DNA of 47,573 nt from DATKMG01 sp035541995. Lineage in GTDB: Bacteria > Acidobacteriota > Terriglobia > Versatilivoradales > Versatilivoraceae. This document shows, one piece after another, positions 25,621 to 34,807 of the stretch; the first letter of the stretch is position 1; each line of letters opens with the position of its first letter. Location of the stretch: contig DATKMG010000802.1 of the NCBI GenBank assembly GCA_035541995.1, positions 1 through 47,573 on the forward strand, read 5' to 3'. Made by a program: the position numbers and the translations under genes. The notes below the pieces were generated by a model. That model was given only the letters and a program-made list of their open reading frames with translations. It was not told the origin of the DNA and made no database searches.

Positions 25621-26181
25621 CTAGGCAGTGTCATCCGAGTCTGAGGGCTCGAGGATGAGTGTGAGGCGTGCGCCTTCTGGGATTGCCACTGGCTCGATGG
25701 GTTTGAAACAACCATTGCGGAACACTACCTTCACCCGGAAGGAATTGGGCGAACTCGGCTTCCGGGGTTGCGACGGGGACAAGGACTGGTCCATTGCCTT
25801 ATTCGCCAGCCGGTCTGCTTCACGGTTCCGGTCGCGGGGGATTTGTTGAATGGAGAAAGATCTTAGTTCAGCTATGAGCCGACATGCTCTGTGATGAAGT
25901 AGCTTCAACTCCGGGTTTTTTACATTGTAAGTGCCATTGATCTGGTTAACCAACAGTTCCGAATCGGAAAAAACCTGCAATCGGTCGATCTGGCCGGCAT
26001 GAGCAAATTCGAGGGCAGCAATTAAGGCGGAGTATTCAGCCTGGTTGTTGGTCCTGACCCCCAGCGGTCCTGACAGCTCTGCCATGAGGCGGCCTTGGTC
26101 ATCCAGCAGGTGCACACCATAGCCAGCGCAGCCGGGATTTCCCCTGGATCCCCCGTCAATATAAGCGGTACAAAGCGTCAA
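25621..26181 (-). CDS. rnhA: Ribonuclease HI-like protein with C-terminal extension
   Basis: RNase HI cuts RNA in RNA-DNA hybrids. The core has all four acidic positions: YIDGGSRGNPG (Asp), NNQAEYSALIAALE (Glu), VFSDSELLVNQ (Asp) and RDRNREADRLANKAMD (Asp). A basic, Pro-rich linker and about 50 extra residues (FRVKVVFRNGCFKPIEP...) follow; their role is unknown. I use a TTG start at 26181, next to the stop of the preceding zinc-ribbon gene. An ATG at 26262 would add 27 residues but overlap that gene by 77 bases and lacks similarity to the family N-terminus. A second hybrid nuclease, rnhB, is also in the window. Confidence 0.88.
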   Translation of the reverse strand: MTLCTAYIDGGSRGNPGCAGYGVHLLDDQGRLMAELSGPLGVRTNNQAEYSALIAALEFAHAGQIDRLQVFSDSELLVNQINGTYNVKNPELKLLHHRACRLIAELRSFSIQQIPRDRNREADRLANKAMDQSLSPSQPRKPSSPNSFRVKVVFRNGCFKPIEPVAIPEGARLTLILEPSDSDDTA

Positions 26182-26185
26182 AGGA

Positions 26186-26920
26186 TCATCCTTGGCCAGA
26201 AGCCTCGTAGGGAGCGTCAACTTTCCAGTACAGAATTCGATCGCAGCTGTCACAGGCAACAATCGTCTCGCCCGACATGACTAAGCTTAAGAGATGGGGC
26301 CTGATTCGAACGTGGCAAGCTTGGCAAGATTCATCGACAGCCCGAGCCAGGGCCAATCCTTTCCTGAAACTGGCGATCTGCGTGTACCTGTCATATATTG
26401 CGGGATCGATTAATTCAACCAGACGGGTCCGATCCTCCTCAGCAGCGGCTAAGAGCTTGCGATCCTCTTCCACTTCGGTTTTCGCAGCCTTCTTTTCTCC
26501 ATCCACGGCATCTTGTTCCTTGGCCAACTGCCGTTCGATCTGGGTGACATCCCGCCGAATGCGCTCTTCCTCTTCCATGTTCAGCAGGATCTCGTCCTCG
26601 ACCTTGCGGACCTGATTGCTCCCAAACTCAATTTCATTGAGGAGAGACCGGTACTGTTCGTTGGTCTTCACCTCTGTCAACTGGCTTTTGTACTTGGAAA
26701 TCTTCTGTTCCAGATCCTGGATAGACCCTTCCAGCTTGCGTTTTTCCGAAGCCAGCTTTGTCAGTCGATCTTTGTGGGATTTGAGTTGCTGCTGGGTGCC
26801 GTTCAGTTTGCCCTCCAGTTCCGCCATTTTCACGGGCAACTGCTCGATGCGCTCTTCGTACTGTTTGATTAGAAGCTCTGTCTCTTGGAGTCGAATAAGT
26901 CTTTCGAGGTCTGGGTGCAT
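26186..26920 (-). CDS. Coiled-coil protein with C4-type zinc ribbon
   Basis: The 244-residue protein has a long predicted coiled coil (about 5-170, many Lys/Glu/Gln heptads) and a C-terminal zinc ribbon with two CxxC pairs (CQAC and CDSC, about 22 residues apart). This matches the family often annotated as zinc-ribbon domain protein (CT398-like/DUF164). Its members have been linked to secretion or RNA contexts but are not assigned a definite role. Its stop is next to the RNase HI start, so the two genes form a small operon downstream of a tRNA gene. Confidence 0.85.
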   Translation of the reverse strand: MHPDLERLIRLQETELLIKQYEERIEQLPVKMAELEGKLNGTQQQLKSHKDRLTKLASEKRKLEGSIQDLEQKISKYKSQLTEVKTNEQYRSLLNEIEFGSNQVRKVEDEILLNMEEEERIRRDVTQIERQLAKEQDAVDGEKKAAKTEVEEDRKLLAAAEEDRTRLVELIDPAIYDRYTQIASFRKGLALARAVDESCQACHVRIRPHLLSLVMSGETIVACDSCDRILYWKVDAPYEASGQG

Positions 26921-26941
26921 GATCCAAAACTACAGGTGAGG

Positions 26942-27018
26942 TGGTGGGCCCACTAGGACTCGAACCTAGGACTGCCCGGTTATGAGCCGGGAGCTCTAAC
27001 CAACTGAGCTATGGGCCC
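26942..27018 (-). tRNA. tRNA with CAU anticodon (Met or Ile2)
   Basis: On the minus strand the cloverleaf is complete. The acceptor stem is GGGCCCA/TGGGCCC, the D arm holds AGCTCAGTTGGTTAGAGC, the anticodon stem CCCGG/CCGGG encloses loop CTCATAA, and the T arm contains GGTTCGAGTCC. The discriminator A and CCA are encoded (26942-26944). The first pair is G-C and the D-stem is elongator-like, so it is not initiator tRNA. Whether it is elongator Met or lysidine-modified Ile2 cannot be decided by eye. Confidence 0.93.
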
Positions 27019-27084
27019 CTTTCTGAAACGACAACAATAACACCCTATTGGTGGTTTGTCGAGATACGAACAGCTGCCAGTCAC

Positions 27085-28830
27085 TCACTCTCTGAAAGTA
27101 CCATCCAAAAAAGGCCGGAGTTTGCGACTGCGTGAAGGATGACGCAATTTACGCAGGGCCTTGGCCTCAATTTGTCGGATGCGTTCGCGGGTCACAGCAA
27201 AATTCTGCCCTACCTCCTCCAGGGTATGATCACTGCCATTATCCAGGCCAAAGCGCATTTTAATGACCTTCTCCTCCCTGGGGGTGAGCGTCTTCAGAAC
27301 ATTTTCGGTCATCTCTTTAAGGTTGATGTTGATCACCGCTTCAGCTGGGGAGACAACTTGACGGTCTTCGATGAAGTCACCCAGATGAGAATCTTCCTCT
27401 TCGCCGATGGGTGTTTCCAGGGAAATCGGTTCCTGGGCGATCTTGAATACTTTGCGGACCTTCTGCACGGGGATATCCATGCGCACCGCGATCTCTTCGG
27501 AAGTGGGCTCCCGACCTAGCTCTTGCACTAGGCTTCGGGAGGTCCGGATCAGTTTGTTGATTGTCTCGATCATATGAACCGGTATGCGAATGGTCCTGGC
27601 CTGATCGGCGATGGCCCGAGTAATGGCTTGGCGGATCCACCAGGTGGCGTAGGTCGAGAACTTGTATCCGCGTCGATACTCGAATTTGTCAACGGCCTTC
27701 ATCAGTCCGATGTTCCCCTCCTGAATTAGGTCGAGAAACTGCAACCCTCGGTTAGTGTATTTCTTGGCGATAGACACGACTAGACGCAAGTTCGCTTCCA
27801 CAAGCTCCCGTTTGGCCTCGTTGGCTTCGACGTCCCCCCGTTCAATGGTTTGAAGAGTCTTTCTTAAGTCACTCCCTCGTGTCTGTGACTCTTCTTCGAT
27901 AGTCGAAATCTTCTCCCGGACCCCCCTTAACTCCTTACTGATCAGGTTCAGGTTTTTCTTGTCTTTGGTGTGTTCCCTTTTCTTCTGCAGACGGGCCCCT
28001 TCCTTCTCCAGCGGCTTGAAGGCCTCGTACATGCGGCGAATCTGGTCAATTAGCCGGTTTCGCTCAGATGGGGTAAACTCCAGCCTTCGAACAGCTCGTG
28101 AAATGTGGATGCGCTGCCGTGCTAAGGCAAGGCGCTGTTTTCGCACCAGTTTGGCGCTCTTGCCGCGGAGTGGACCCTGAAACTTCAGACCCATTTGATT
28201 CAGCTTCTTGAACATTTTCTGGATCTCTTCGACACTTTGGACCGTCTCTCGAAGCTGATCTTCCGCTTTGTCATCCGCAAGCATGTCATCGTTGAGAACG
28301 ATAACATCGCTGATGGCGCGTTCTCCACGCTGCAACTGTCCCCCCAAGTTAATGATTTCCTTAATCACAATGGGGGAGCGGGACATGGCTTTTAGGACAC
28401 TCAGCTGACCTCGCTCGATCCGCTTGGCAATCTCCACTTCCCCTTCTCGAGTCAACAGCGGAACGGTACCCATTTCCCTCAAATAAAGCCGAACCGGATC
28501 ATTGGTCTTGTCGAGTGCTCCGGGTGTCAGGTCCAGCTCGATGTCATCCGGAGTTTCCTTGTCGAACCCCAGTTTCTCGGCCTCGGATATCTTAGGTTCT
28601 CCGTCCACCACTTCAATTCCCTGGGATCGGAAAATGGAGAACATGTCGTCGAGCTCGTCAGAAGAAGTCACATCAGAAGGCAACAAGTCGTTGACTTCGT
28701 CATAGAGGAGGTAGCCCTTCTCCTTCCCCATGTCGATCAGTTGTTTGACCTCGTCGTACTTGTCATCGAGCCCGAGGGTCAGACTCCGCTCCAGGGAATC
28801 TATTGTTTCGTTGTCGTCAATGTTTGCCAT
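27085..28830 (-). CDS. rpoD: Primary sigma factor RpoD (sigma-70)
   Basis: This is the housekeeping sigma subunit of RNA polymerase. Region 1.1 is present at the N-terminus, and region 1.2 (DPVRLYLREMGTVPLLTREGE, about 111-131) is clear. Region 2 contains NLRLVVSIAKKYTNRGLQFLDLIQEGN, then RRGYKFSTYATWWIRQAITRAI. Region 4.2 near the end has TLEEVGQNFAVTRERIRQIEAKALRKLRHP. Its 581 residues indicate a full group 1 factor with a non-conserved insertion between regions 1.2 and 2. An AAGGA Shine-Dalgarno lies 9 bases before ATG. It follows dnaG by 89 bases, as in the classical macromolecular synthesis operon. Confidence 0.97.
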   Translation of the reverse strand: MANIDDNETIDSLERSLTLGLDDKYDEVKQLIDMGKEKGYLLYDEVNDLLPSDVTSSDELDDMFSIFRSQGIEVVDGEPKISEAEKLGFDKETPDDIELDLTPGALDKTNDPVRLYLREMGTVPLLTREGEVEIAKRIERGQLSVLKAMSRSPIVIKEIINLGGQLQRGERAISDVIVLNDDMLADDKAEDQLRETVQSVEEIQKMFKKLNQMGLKFQGPLRGKSAKLVRKQRLALARQRIHISRAVRRLEFTPSERNRLIDQIRRMYEAFKPLEKEGARLQKKREHTKDKKNLNLISKELRGVREKISTIEEESQTRGSDLRKTLQTIERGDVEANEAKRELVEANLRLVVSIAKKYTNRGLQFLDLIQEGNIGLMKAVDKFEYRRGYKFSTYATWWIRQAITRAIADQARTIRIPVHMIETINKLIRTSRSLVQELGREPTSEEIAVRMDIPVQKVRKVFKIAQEPISLETPIGEEEDSHLGDFIEDRQVVSPAEAVININLKEMTENVLKTLTPREEKVIKMRFGLDNGSDHTLEEVGQNFAVTRERIRQIEAKALRKLRHPSRSRKLRPFLDGTFRE

Positions 28831-28919
28831 TTTTGTACGTTCCTTAGTTCATTAATATGCCGGTTCTCCGGTCTCAGGCCTCGCCCAGGCTGCAACTCTG
28901 TCGAGTGACAGCCGGGTTT

Positions 28920-30671
28920 TCAACGAGCCATGTTCTTCTTCAACTCGATCTTCCGGCTATGTAAGCTGGCCAGCAGTTCGTAATCCCTGGCATTTTCGGC
29001 GTGCTGAATCTGTTTCTGTAACGAGGCAATTTCTTGTTTTGTTTTTTGCCGGTGAATTGCTTCAAGGCAACGAGCGGCCTCTACCGGGTTTAATTCGTCA
29101 AAAAGCGCCTGGCTCAAAAGAAGTTGGTCCTGCTCGTTCTTTAGCCGATTCTGGAGATCTGCTATGTCAATCCTTCCCCGCTCGCGATAGAGAGAAATGA
29201 TTTCCTGAAAAAGACCTTCTGACTGAAGACCTTGGTGGTCCCCGGAAGCCGCCAGTTCCGGGATGACCTTCGAGGCAATCGTTTCATCCTCAAGGACGGC
29301 TTTCAGCAGATACTTCTCCGAGCATTTCAGACCGGCACGAATTGCGGCCTTCGAGATTGCGGAGGGTTCCCGATTCTCAGTCTTGGCATTCTTCAATTCC
29401 TCCCTTATCAAGGATTCTTCAATTCCAAAAGCCTCAGCCACCTTTCTGGCCAGTTCCGTTTTCTCGATTCGATTGGATATCCGTGCCAGGTAGGGCAACA
29501 TGAAACTCACGGCACCCACCTTTCCCTCGGTGGCCTTCAAGTCATGCGCCGAACGGGCCCTTTCCAGCAGGTAATCGAAATACTGGGGTGCCGACTCCAG
29601 AAGACGAAGGTATTCTGTAGCGCCATGCTTTTTGATAAACGAGTCAGGGTCTTCCCCGTCGGGCAGGGCAAGCACTCTGATTTGAAAGCCGCTTTCCAGG
29701 AAGATGTTTAATGATCTTAAGGCCGCGGCAGTCCCGGCTGAGTCCGGGTCAAAGTTCACCACGATTCTGTCGGTAAAGCGGGCCAGCACCCTAGCTTGGA
29801 GTTCGGTCAGGCTGGTTCCGCAGGAGGCCACGGCGTTTTCAATCCCCGCCTGGTGGAGGGCTATACAGTCCATGTACCCTTCCACGAGGATGGTACAATT
29901 CTTACGCCGTATCGCTTCCCGCCCATGATATAAGCCGTACAGCGTGCGGCTCTTGGAGTAAATAGCAGTTTCGGGAGAATTCAAGTATTTGGGTTGGCCC
30001 TCTCCCAGGATGCGCCCTCCGAATGCGATGACCTTTCCGCTTTCATTGCGAATTGGAAACATGACCCGCTTACGGAAGCGGTCAAAGCAGCGGGAGTCAA
30101 AATCACTGGATAGCACCAAGCCACTTCTCAACAATAGCTCGGTAGAGAATTGCTCGTTCAATCGCTGATATAGGGCATTGGAAGCGGTCTGAGCATATCC
30201 GAGGGCAAACCGTTCGATGGTCTGAGAGGACAGTCCTCTCTCTCTCAAATAGCTAGATGCTTGGCGGCCTTCCCGGCCACGCTGTAACTGCTCGGAGAAG
30301 AACGAGGCAGCTTTCTCGTGAATCTCCAGGAGCTTCAACCTCTCCTGTCCGGCCTCATCCGGCTCGGCCTCAAATGCAGTCTTGGGCAGCGGAATCCCAA
30401 AACGCTCCGCCAGGAACCTAACAGCTTCGGGAAAAGAGAGCCGCTCAACGGATTGGATAAACTTGATCACATCACCCTTTGCATCGCAACCAAAGCATTT
30501 GTAATACTGTCGTCCCGCGTGGACATTGAAGGACGGGGTCTTCTCTGAGTGGAATGGGCATAGCCCGATATAGTTGGCACCAACCTTGCGAAGACGCACG
30601 TACTCGGAGATCACGCGGACGATGTCCACATTGGATTTGACTTGATCGACAAAACTGTCATTAAACCGCAT
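28920..30671 (-). CDS. dnaG: DNA primase
   Basis: DnaG makes RNA primers at the replication fork. The N-terminal CHC2 zinc domain has CPFHSEKTPSF and YYKCFGC (about 38-65). The TOPRIM core shows ILVEGYMDCIALHQAG and the acidic pair NFDPDSAG; many primases have DGD here. The C-terminal helicase-binding region is divergent, ending in a basic helix. At 583 residues it is of normal length. Its ATG overlaps the mutS2 stop by one base (TGATG), so translation is coupled. Confidence 0.96.
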   Translation of the reverse strand: MRFNDSFVDQVKSNVDIVRVISEYVRLRKVGANYIGLCPFHSEKTPSFNVHAGRQYYKCFGCDAKGDVIKFIQSVERLSFPEAVRFLAERFGIPLPKTAFEAEPDEAGQERLKLLEIHEKAASFFSEQLQRGREGRQASSYLRERGLSSQTIERFALGYAQTASNALYQRLNEQFSTELLLRSGLVLSSDFDSRCFDRFRKRVMFPIRNESGKVIAFGGRILGEGQPKYLNSPETAIYSKSRTLYGLYHGREAIRRKNCTILVEGYMDCIALHQAGIENAVASCGTSLTELQARVLARFTDRIVVNFDPDSAGTAAALRSLNIFLESGFQIRVLALPDGEDPDSFIKKHGATEYLRLLESAPQYFDYLLERARSAHDLKATEGKVGAVSFMLPYLARISNRIEKTELARKVAEAFGIEESLIREELKNAKTENREPSAISKAAIRAGLKCSEKYLLKAVLEDETIASKVIPELAASGDHQGLQSEGLFQEIISLYRERGRIDIADLQNRLKNEQDQLLLSQALFDELNPVEAARCLEAIHRQKTKQEIASLQKQIQHAENARDYELLASLHSRKIELKKNMAR

Positions 30672-33064
30672 CAGGATTTCAGGGAGACCACAGTAACGGC
30701 CTTACCGCCTTCGCCGGGAGGCGCAGGATGAAACTCTTCGACATAGGGCTGGGAGGACAGCCATTCAGAGATGGCTTTTTTCAGTATCCCCATCCCATAG
30801 CCATGAATCAAGCGCACTGATGTAATGGAGGCCAGAAAAGCCTGATCCAAAAATTTGTCTGTCCGGCGGATAGCATCTTCCACGGTACAGCCCACCAGAT
30901 TAAGCTCATTGCCGGCTAACTCCGGAGTGTTCAGGCGTACCGTAATGTGTGAAGGGGCTGAACGCTCCAGGCTGGAGTCAGGTTCCACCGAACCAGTCAA
31001 TTCGAGCTCTGCCGCACTCAGGACACATTTCATATTGCCAACTGCAACCTCCCACTGGTCCTCTTTGTGGGCTGCAATAACCATCCCGGGTTGGCCGAAA
31101 CGCTTGACTTGGACCTTGACACCGGGTTTCAATTGACGCCCGCAATCCACCCGCACAGTCGGGAGGGCAGTTCCCCCGGGTTCCGTTGGCCGGTCTAACT
31201 CGCTTTGAGCGTGTTCCCGAAGACGAGCGGTCTTCCGCTCGATCTCCCTTCTAGCTTTAACTGCCAAGAACTTGTCCTTGACTTCTGCCAACAGCTGGCG
31301 AGTCTCTTGCTCGAAAGTCTGGAAAGCGCGCTGCCAGTGCTGTCCGACCCTCTGACGTTCGTCTTCTATCAACTGCCGATGCTCCAGTTCCAGTGCCGCT
31401 CGGCGCTCTTTGAGTTGGCGTAGTTCCACGCTGAGCTGTTCCTGAGTCTGTCGAACCGAATCAATCTGTTCATGGAGCTGTCTGGAGAACCGGGCAATCG
31501 ATATTTCATCCTCCGAGATTTGACTTCGGGCATAGTCGAGTAGGGCTTCTTCCAATCCCAACCTTCTGGCAACCTCAATACCGCTACTATTGCCGGGGAA
31601 CCCGTGAAGAAGACGGAATGTAGGCTGCAGCGTAGCCTGGTCAAACTCCATACTCCCATTGGAAACCCCGGGCGTCCGAGACGCATACATTTTCAGACCG
31701 TTATGATGCGTCGTCGCAACCGTTATAGCGCCTTTGCTTCGGAGACTATCGACAATGGCCACCCCTAGAGCCGACCCTTCAGCCGGGTCAGTTCCTGTCC
31801 CCAGTTCATCCAGCAATACCAGAGCTGGAGGGGAGACTTTCTCGAGAATGTCCCGGATATTGATTAGATGCGACGAGAAAGTACTCAGATTTTCGGCGAT
31901 CGACTGTCGATCACCAATATCGGCCAGAACTTGATGAAAAACGCAGCAATCAGCGAACTCAGCAGGCACTGGAATGCCCGAAAGTGCCATCAGTGTGAGA
32001 AGCCCGACTGTTTTCAAGGCCACCGTCTTTCCACCGGTGTTGGGTCCGCTAATGATCAGGATCTGTCGTGAGTGGTTCAGTTGCACGGAAATGGGTACCA
32101 CTTCTTTTCCTTGGGTTTGGAGTGCATTCTCCAAAATGGGGTGACGTCCTTCAACCAAGGTAAGAACCCCATCCTTATTGATACTCGGCAGGGTGCAGCG
32201 ATGTTTCTTGTGGAAGCGTGCTCTAGCCTGGAGTGAATCGAGAAGCCCCAATACCTCATGAGTTTGCAGCAACTGATCCAGATGCTCCCGCAATTGCTGG
32301 GTCAGGAATCCCAGGATCCGCCGGATTTCCTCACTTACCTCCTCCTGGAGACGAACCATGTGGTTGTTCAGTTCTATGGTCTCTAACGGCTCCACGAAAA
32401 CAGTCAATCCGCTGGAACTGGTTCCGTGAACTACACCGGTCAGTTCTTTCCGCTTTTCGGCCCGAACTGGGACCACGAAGCGCTCATTGCGGACCGTGAT
32501 CACTTCGTCCTGCAGAACCTGCGCTCCATTGAGTCTCCTGGATATGTCTTCAAGCGAACGATAAAGCCGCCCCCGAAGCGTAATCACTTCTTTCCTTAGC
32601 CGCCTCAATTCCGGGCTAGCATTGTCGTCGACTTCCCCCGTCTCATTAATCTTGCCTTCAATCGATACAATCAGCTGGTTTAATTGCGGAATCTGCCGTT
32701 CCAATGCCTGCAGATTCGGACAGCCACTCCCCGCCTTCTGCAGCAGGCTCTTGGAGACCCGTCCAGCGTGCAGCAGACGGGTTAAAGACAGAATCTCCTG
32801 AGTCTCCAGAAGGGTTCCTCCAATCCTGAGTTTCTCAAAAATCGAAGCACAGTCCTCGATGCCGTCGAAGCAAGGGTTTTGGCCTGCTTCCATTAGTTGG
32901 AGCCATTCCCCAATCAGGGCAAGCTGTTTCTGAATTTCGCTGGGCTGCGTTAGAGGAGCCAGTCGTTCAATGACTTGCACTCCCAAAGGCGAATCCGACA
33001 ACTGAATGATGATGCCAATTAAGGCTCTGAACTCAAGTAACTCACAGTTATATTCAGGAGTCAT
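30671..33064 (-). CDS. mutS2: Endonuclease MutS2
   Basis: MutS2 is a MutS-like ATPase with a C-terminal Smr nuclease domain. It has been tied to suppression of recombination and, in some bacteria, to rescue of collided ribosomes. The core ATPase has Walker A SGPNTGGKTVALKT, DELGTGTDPAEGSALG and THH. A coiled coil (about 515-610) follows. The Smr domain is at the C-terminus, with LVGCTVEDAIRRTDKFLDQA and LIHGYGMGILKKAI. I prefer the ATG at 33064 (797 residues); a TTG at 33082 adds six. It heads the mutS2-dnaG-rpoD unit and is preceded by two strong promoters. Confidence 0.94.
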   Translation of the reverse strand: MTPEYNCELLEFRALIGIIIQLSDSPLGVQVIERLAPLTQPSEIQKQLALIGEWLQLMEAGQNPCFDGIEDCASIFEKLRIGGTLLETQEILSLTRLLHAGRVSKSLLQKAGSGCPNLQALERQIPQLNQLIVSIEGKINETGEVDDNASPELRRLRKEVITLRGRLYRSLEDISRRLNGAQVLQDEVITVRNERFVVPVRAEKRKELTGVVHGTSSSGLTVFVEPLETIELNNHMVRLQEEVSEEIRRILGFLTQQLREHLDQLLQTHEVLGLLDSLQARARFHKKHRCTLPSINKDGVLTLVEGRHPILENALQTQGKEVVPISVQLNHSRQILIISGPNTGGKTVALKTVGLLTLMALSGIPVPAEFADCCVFHQVLADIGDRQSIAENLSTFSSHLINIRDILEKVSPPALVLLDELGTGTDPAEGSALGVAIVDSLRSKGAITVATTHHNGLKMYASRTPGVSNGSMEFDQATLQPTFRLLHGFPGNSSGIEVARRLGLEEALLDYARSQISEDEISIARFSRQLHEQIDSVRQTQEQLSVELRQLKERRAALELEHRQLIEDERQRVGQHWQRAFQTFEQETRQLLAEVKDKFLAVKARREIERKTARLREHAQSELDRPTEPGGTALPTVRVDCGRQLKPGVKVQVKRFGQPGMVIAAHKEDQWEVAVGNMKCVLSAAELELTGSVEPDSSLERSAPSHITVRLNTPELAGNELNLVGCTVEDAIRRTDKFLDQAFLASITSVRLIHGYGMGILKKAISEWLSSQPYVEEFHPAPPGEGGKAVTVVSLKS

Positions 33065-33106
33065 TGATGATGCGAGCCTCAATTCTGGCTGCAGAGAAAA
33101 CCCCTT

Positions 33107-33135
33107 ATTCTAACCTCACAGCATCTGGGTGTCAA
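33107..33135 (-). promoter_or_regulatory. Proximal sigma-70 promoter of mutS2-dnaG-rpoD
   Basis: On the minus strand, TTGACA (33130-33135) and TAGAAT (33107-33112) are separated by exactly 17 bases. The -35 is perfect and the -10 is 5/6. The predicted start site is near 33100, about 36 bases before the mutS2 ATG. Confidence 0.8.
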
Positions 33136-33139
33136 CTCC

Positions 33140-33168
33140 ATTATCAGATCCCCCGGCATCATTGTCAA
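33140..33168 (-). promoter_or_regulatory. Distal sigma-70 promoter of mutS2-dnaG-rpoD
   Basis: On the minus strand, TTGACA (33163-33168) and GATAAT (33140-33145) are again 17 bases apart. The -35 is perfect and the -10 is 5/6. It lies exactly 33 bases upstream of the proximal promoter, so a start from here (about 33133) would fall in the proximal -35 region. Confidence 0.75.
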
Positions 33169-33361
33169 ATCCTTGGCAGAGAAAATCTATGCAAAGAGAA
33201 CTCTCTTCTCTCTGCTCGCCTCTACAAACTCAACTCATAGAGCTGCTCCCGGCAGCAGTAAGGAAAGGAGAGACGTCTGTTTTTTAAGCGGATGTAAGAG
33301 TGAAGGGTATCCGGGCGGAGAAAAGTGGTAACTCGGCAGAACCTCTTGCTTTTTAACCTAC

Positions 33362-33377
33362 CTGGTCAATCGACCAG
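33362..33377. other. Perfect 6-bp stem-loop after the small membrane protein gene
   Basis: CTGGTC (33362-33367) pairs with GACCAG (33372-33377) around a 4-base loop. It lies 35 bases downstream of the 57-residue minus-strand gene, where a terminator is expected, but no T-run follows on minus. The rest of the 33083-33411 gap holds the two mutS2 promoters and nothing else recognised. Confidence 0.35.
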
Positions 33378-33411
33378 AAAGAACCCGCAAGAACCAACGA
33401 AAAGAAAACGA

Positions 33412-33585
33412 TCAGGGAAAAATCTGATCACGAAAGTCCAACATCTTGACCCAAACGGCGGCTACTACAACCAGAGTCAAACTGACTGCCAAGTTCTTTT
33501 CCATCAGGAATTTCAAAAAATATCCGCCCGCAAAGCCAATCAAGCCCAGCATGGCGAAAATCCCGCTGGTAAATAACCGTTTCAT
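33412..33585 (-). CDS. 57-residue two-helix membrane protein
   Basis: The frame encodes a 57-residue protein with two hydrophobic helices (about 8-27 and 32-47) separated by a short charged turn (FLMEKN). It ends in a charged tail (KMLDFRDQIFP). A GAGG Shine-Dalgarno lies 4 bases before the ATG. Length, topology and ribosome-binding site make it more likely real than the overlapping plus-strand frames, which lack these features. It follows the CDF exporter on the same strand after a 298-base gap. I do not recognise the family. Confidence 0.6.
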   Translation of the reverse strand: MKRLFTSGIFAMLGLIGFAGGYFLKFLMEKNLAVSLTLVVVAAVWVKMLDFRDQIFP

Positions 33586-33883
33586 CGCGCCTCGAAGCCC
33601 TTTCTATATGCCCCAGTTTCATGAGGGTTTCTATGGAGTAACCTTCTCATTGGTATTATTCGACACAACATAACAGAAAACCACAGAAATGACATTTGAC
33701 ACTCATAACTGCAAGCAATTCAATCTATTACAATCTTCCCAAGGCTGCATCTAATCTTTTGCCTAGACCATTGCCGCGTCGACCTTATGCTAGACTCCCC
33801 GGCATGAGTACTATGTACGATTTCAGCACAAGCGGCGTGAGTATGGAGCGGTGATAAGCGAGTCCATTTGCAGGAGACAACGG

Positions 33884-34807
33884 CTAGTGGCAAGAACGCA
33901 TCTCCTGATGCCTGAGGCTGACTTCCTCAAGCTGGATGGTGGTGTGGTCGATTCCGAAGTGACCCCGCATGATTGTACTCAATTCTTCCAGAATCTTGTG
34001 CCGGTCCTTCTCTCCGCAAAGAACTGCATGGCAGCTCATTGCATGGATGCCGGAGGTCAGTGTCCAGATGTGAAGGTCGTGGACGGACTCTACCCCATCC
34101 ACTCGACAGAGGGTGTCTGTAACTTCTACCAGATTGATGTGTGCTGGAGTTCCCTCCAGCAGAATGTCGGCCGAGTCCTTCACGAGTCGCCACGCACTAT
34201 AGAGAATAAGCACTCCCACCAGGACGCTGGTAAGCGGATCGGCCCATAACCAGCCTTTCCACCACATTAATAGTCCGGCTGCGATGGTTCCAATAGAACT
34301 GGCCGCATCACCTACCACGTGGAGGAACGCGCCCTTCATGTTTATGCTGGAGTGATGGCACTGGTGAAGGGCGTAAGCACTCAAGATGTTGACCAGCAAC
34401 CCAACGATGGCGATCCACAACAGGAGACGACTGTTAACCGGTGGCGGATTCACAATGCGGTGACAAGCTTCGTAGAAGATCAGGAGGGACAAAACAATCA
34501 ACCCAGCACCATTCACCAAGGCTGCCAGAATTTCTACACGGAAGAAGCCGTAAGTTTTGGCTGGAGTGGCGGGACGCGAGGAAAACCACAAAGCAAACAG
34601 ACTGAGCCCGAGGGCTGCTGCATCGGTGAGCATGTGTCCTGCATCGGCCATCAGAACCAGACTGTTGGCCACCATTCCGCCGATGAACTCCACGATCATG
34701 AAGACAACAGTCAATATCAGAGCCGTCTTCAAGGCAGAACGCTCAGCGATTCGGGAAGGATGGGCTGAGGATTCGAGATTAACGAGCTTAACTCCCTTCC
34801 ACGTCAT
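33884..34807 (-). CDS. Cation diffusion facilitator (CzcD/ZitB-like) metal exporter
   Basis: CDF proteins export Zn2+ and related divalent metals in exchange for protons across the inner membrane. The 307-residue protein has six predicted membrane helices. The metal-site motifs are MADAGHMLTDAAALG (helix II, HxxxD) and LHVVGDAASSIG (helix V, HxxxD). The cytoplasmic C-terminal domain has VHDLHIWTLTSGIHAMSCHAVL, with metal-binding His residues, and ends with a His/Cys-containing tail. The start ATG lies inside the end of the diguanylate cyclase gene (20-base overlap), so the pair is co-translated. Confidence 0.92.
   Translation of the reverse strand: MTWKGVKLVNLESSAHPSRIAERSALKTALILTVVFMIVEFIGGMVANSLVLMADAGHMLTDAAALGLSLFALWFSSRPATPAKTYGFFRVEILAALVNGAGLIVLSLLIFYEACHRIVNPPPVNSRLLLWIAIVGLLVNILSAYALHQCHHSSINMKGAFLHVVGDAASSIGTIAAGLLMWWKGWLWADPLTSVLVGVLILYSAWRLVKDSADILLEGTPAHINLVEVTDTLCRVDGVESVHDLHIWTLTSGIHAMSCHAVLCGEKDRHKILEELSTIMRGHFGIDHTTIQLEEVSLRHQEMRSCH

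Noticed and set aside
33325..33673. Plus-strand frames of 75-83 residues in the gap after mutS2
   Set aside because: They overlap the 57-residue minus-strand gene, which has a ribosome-binding site and membrane topology; these have neither.
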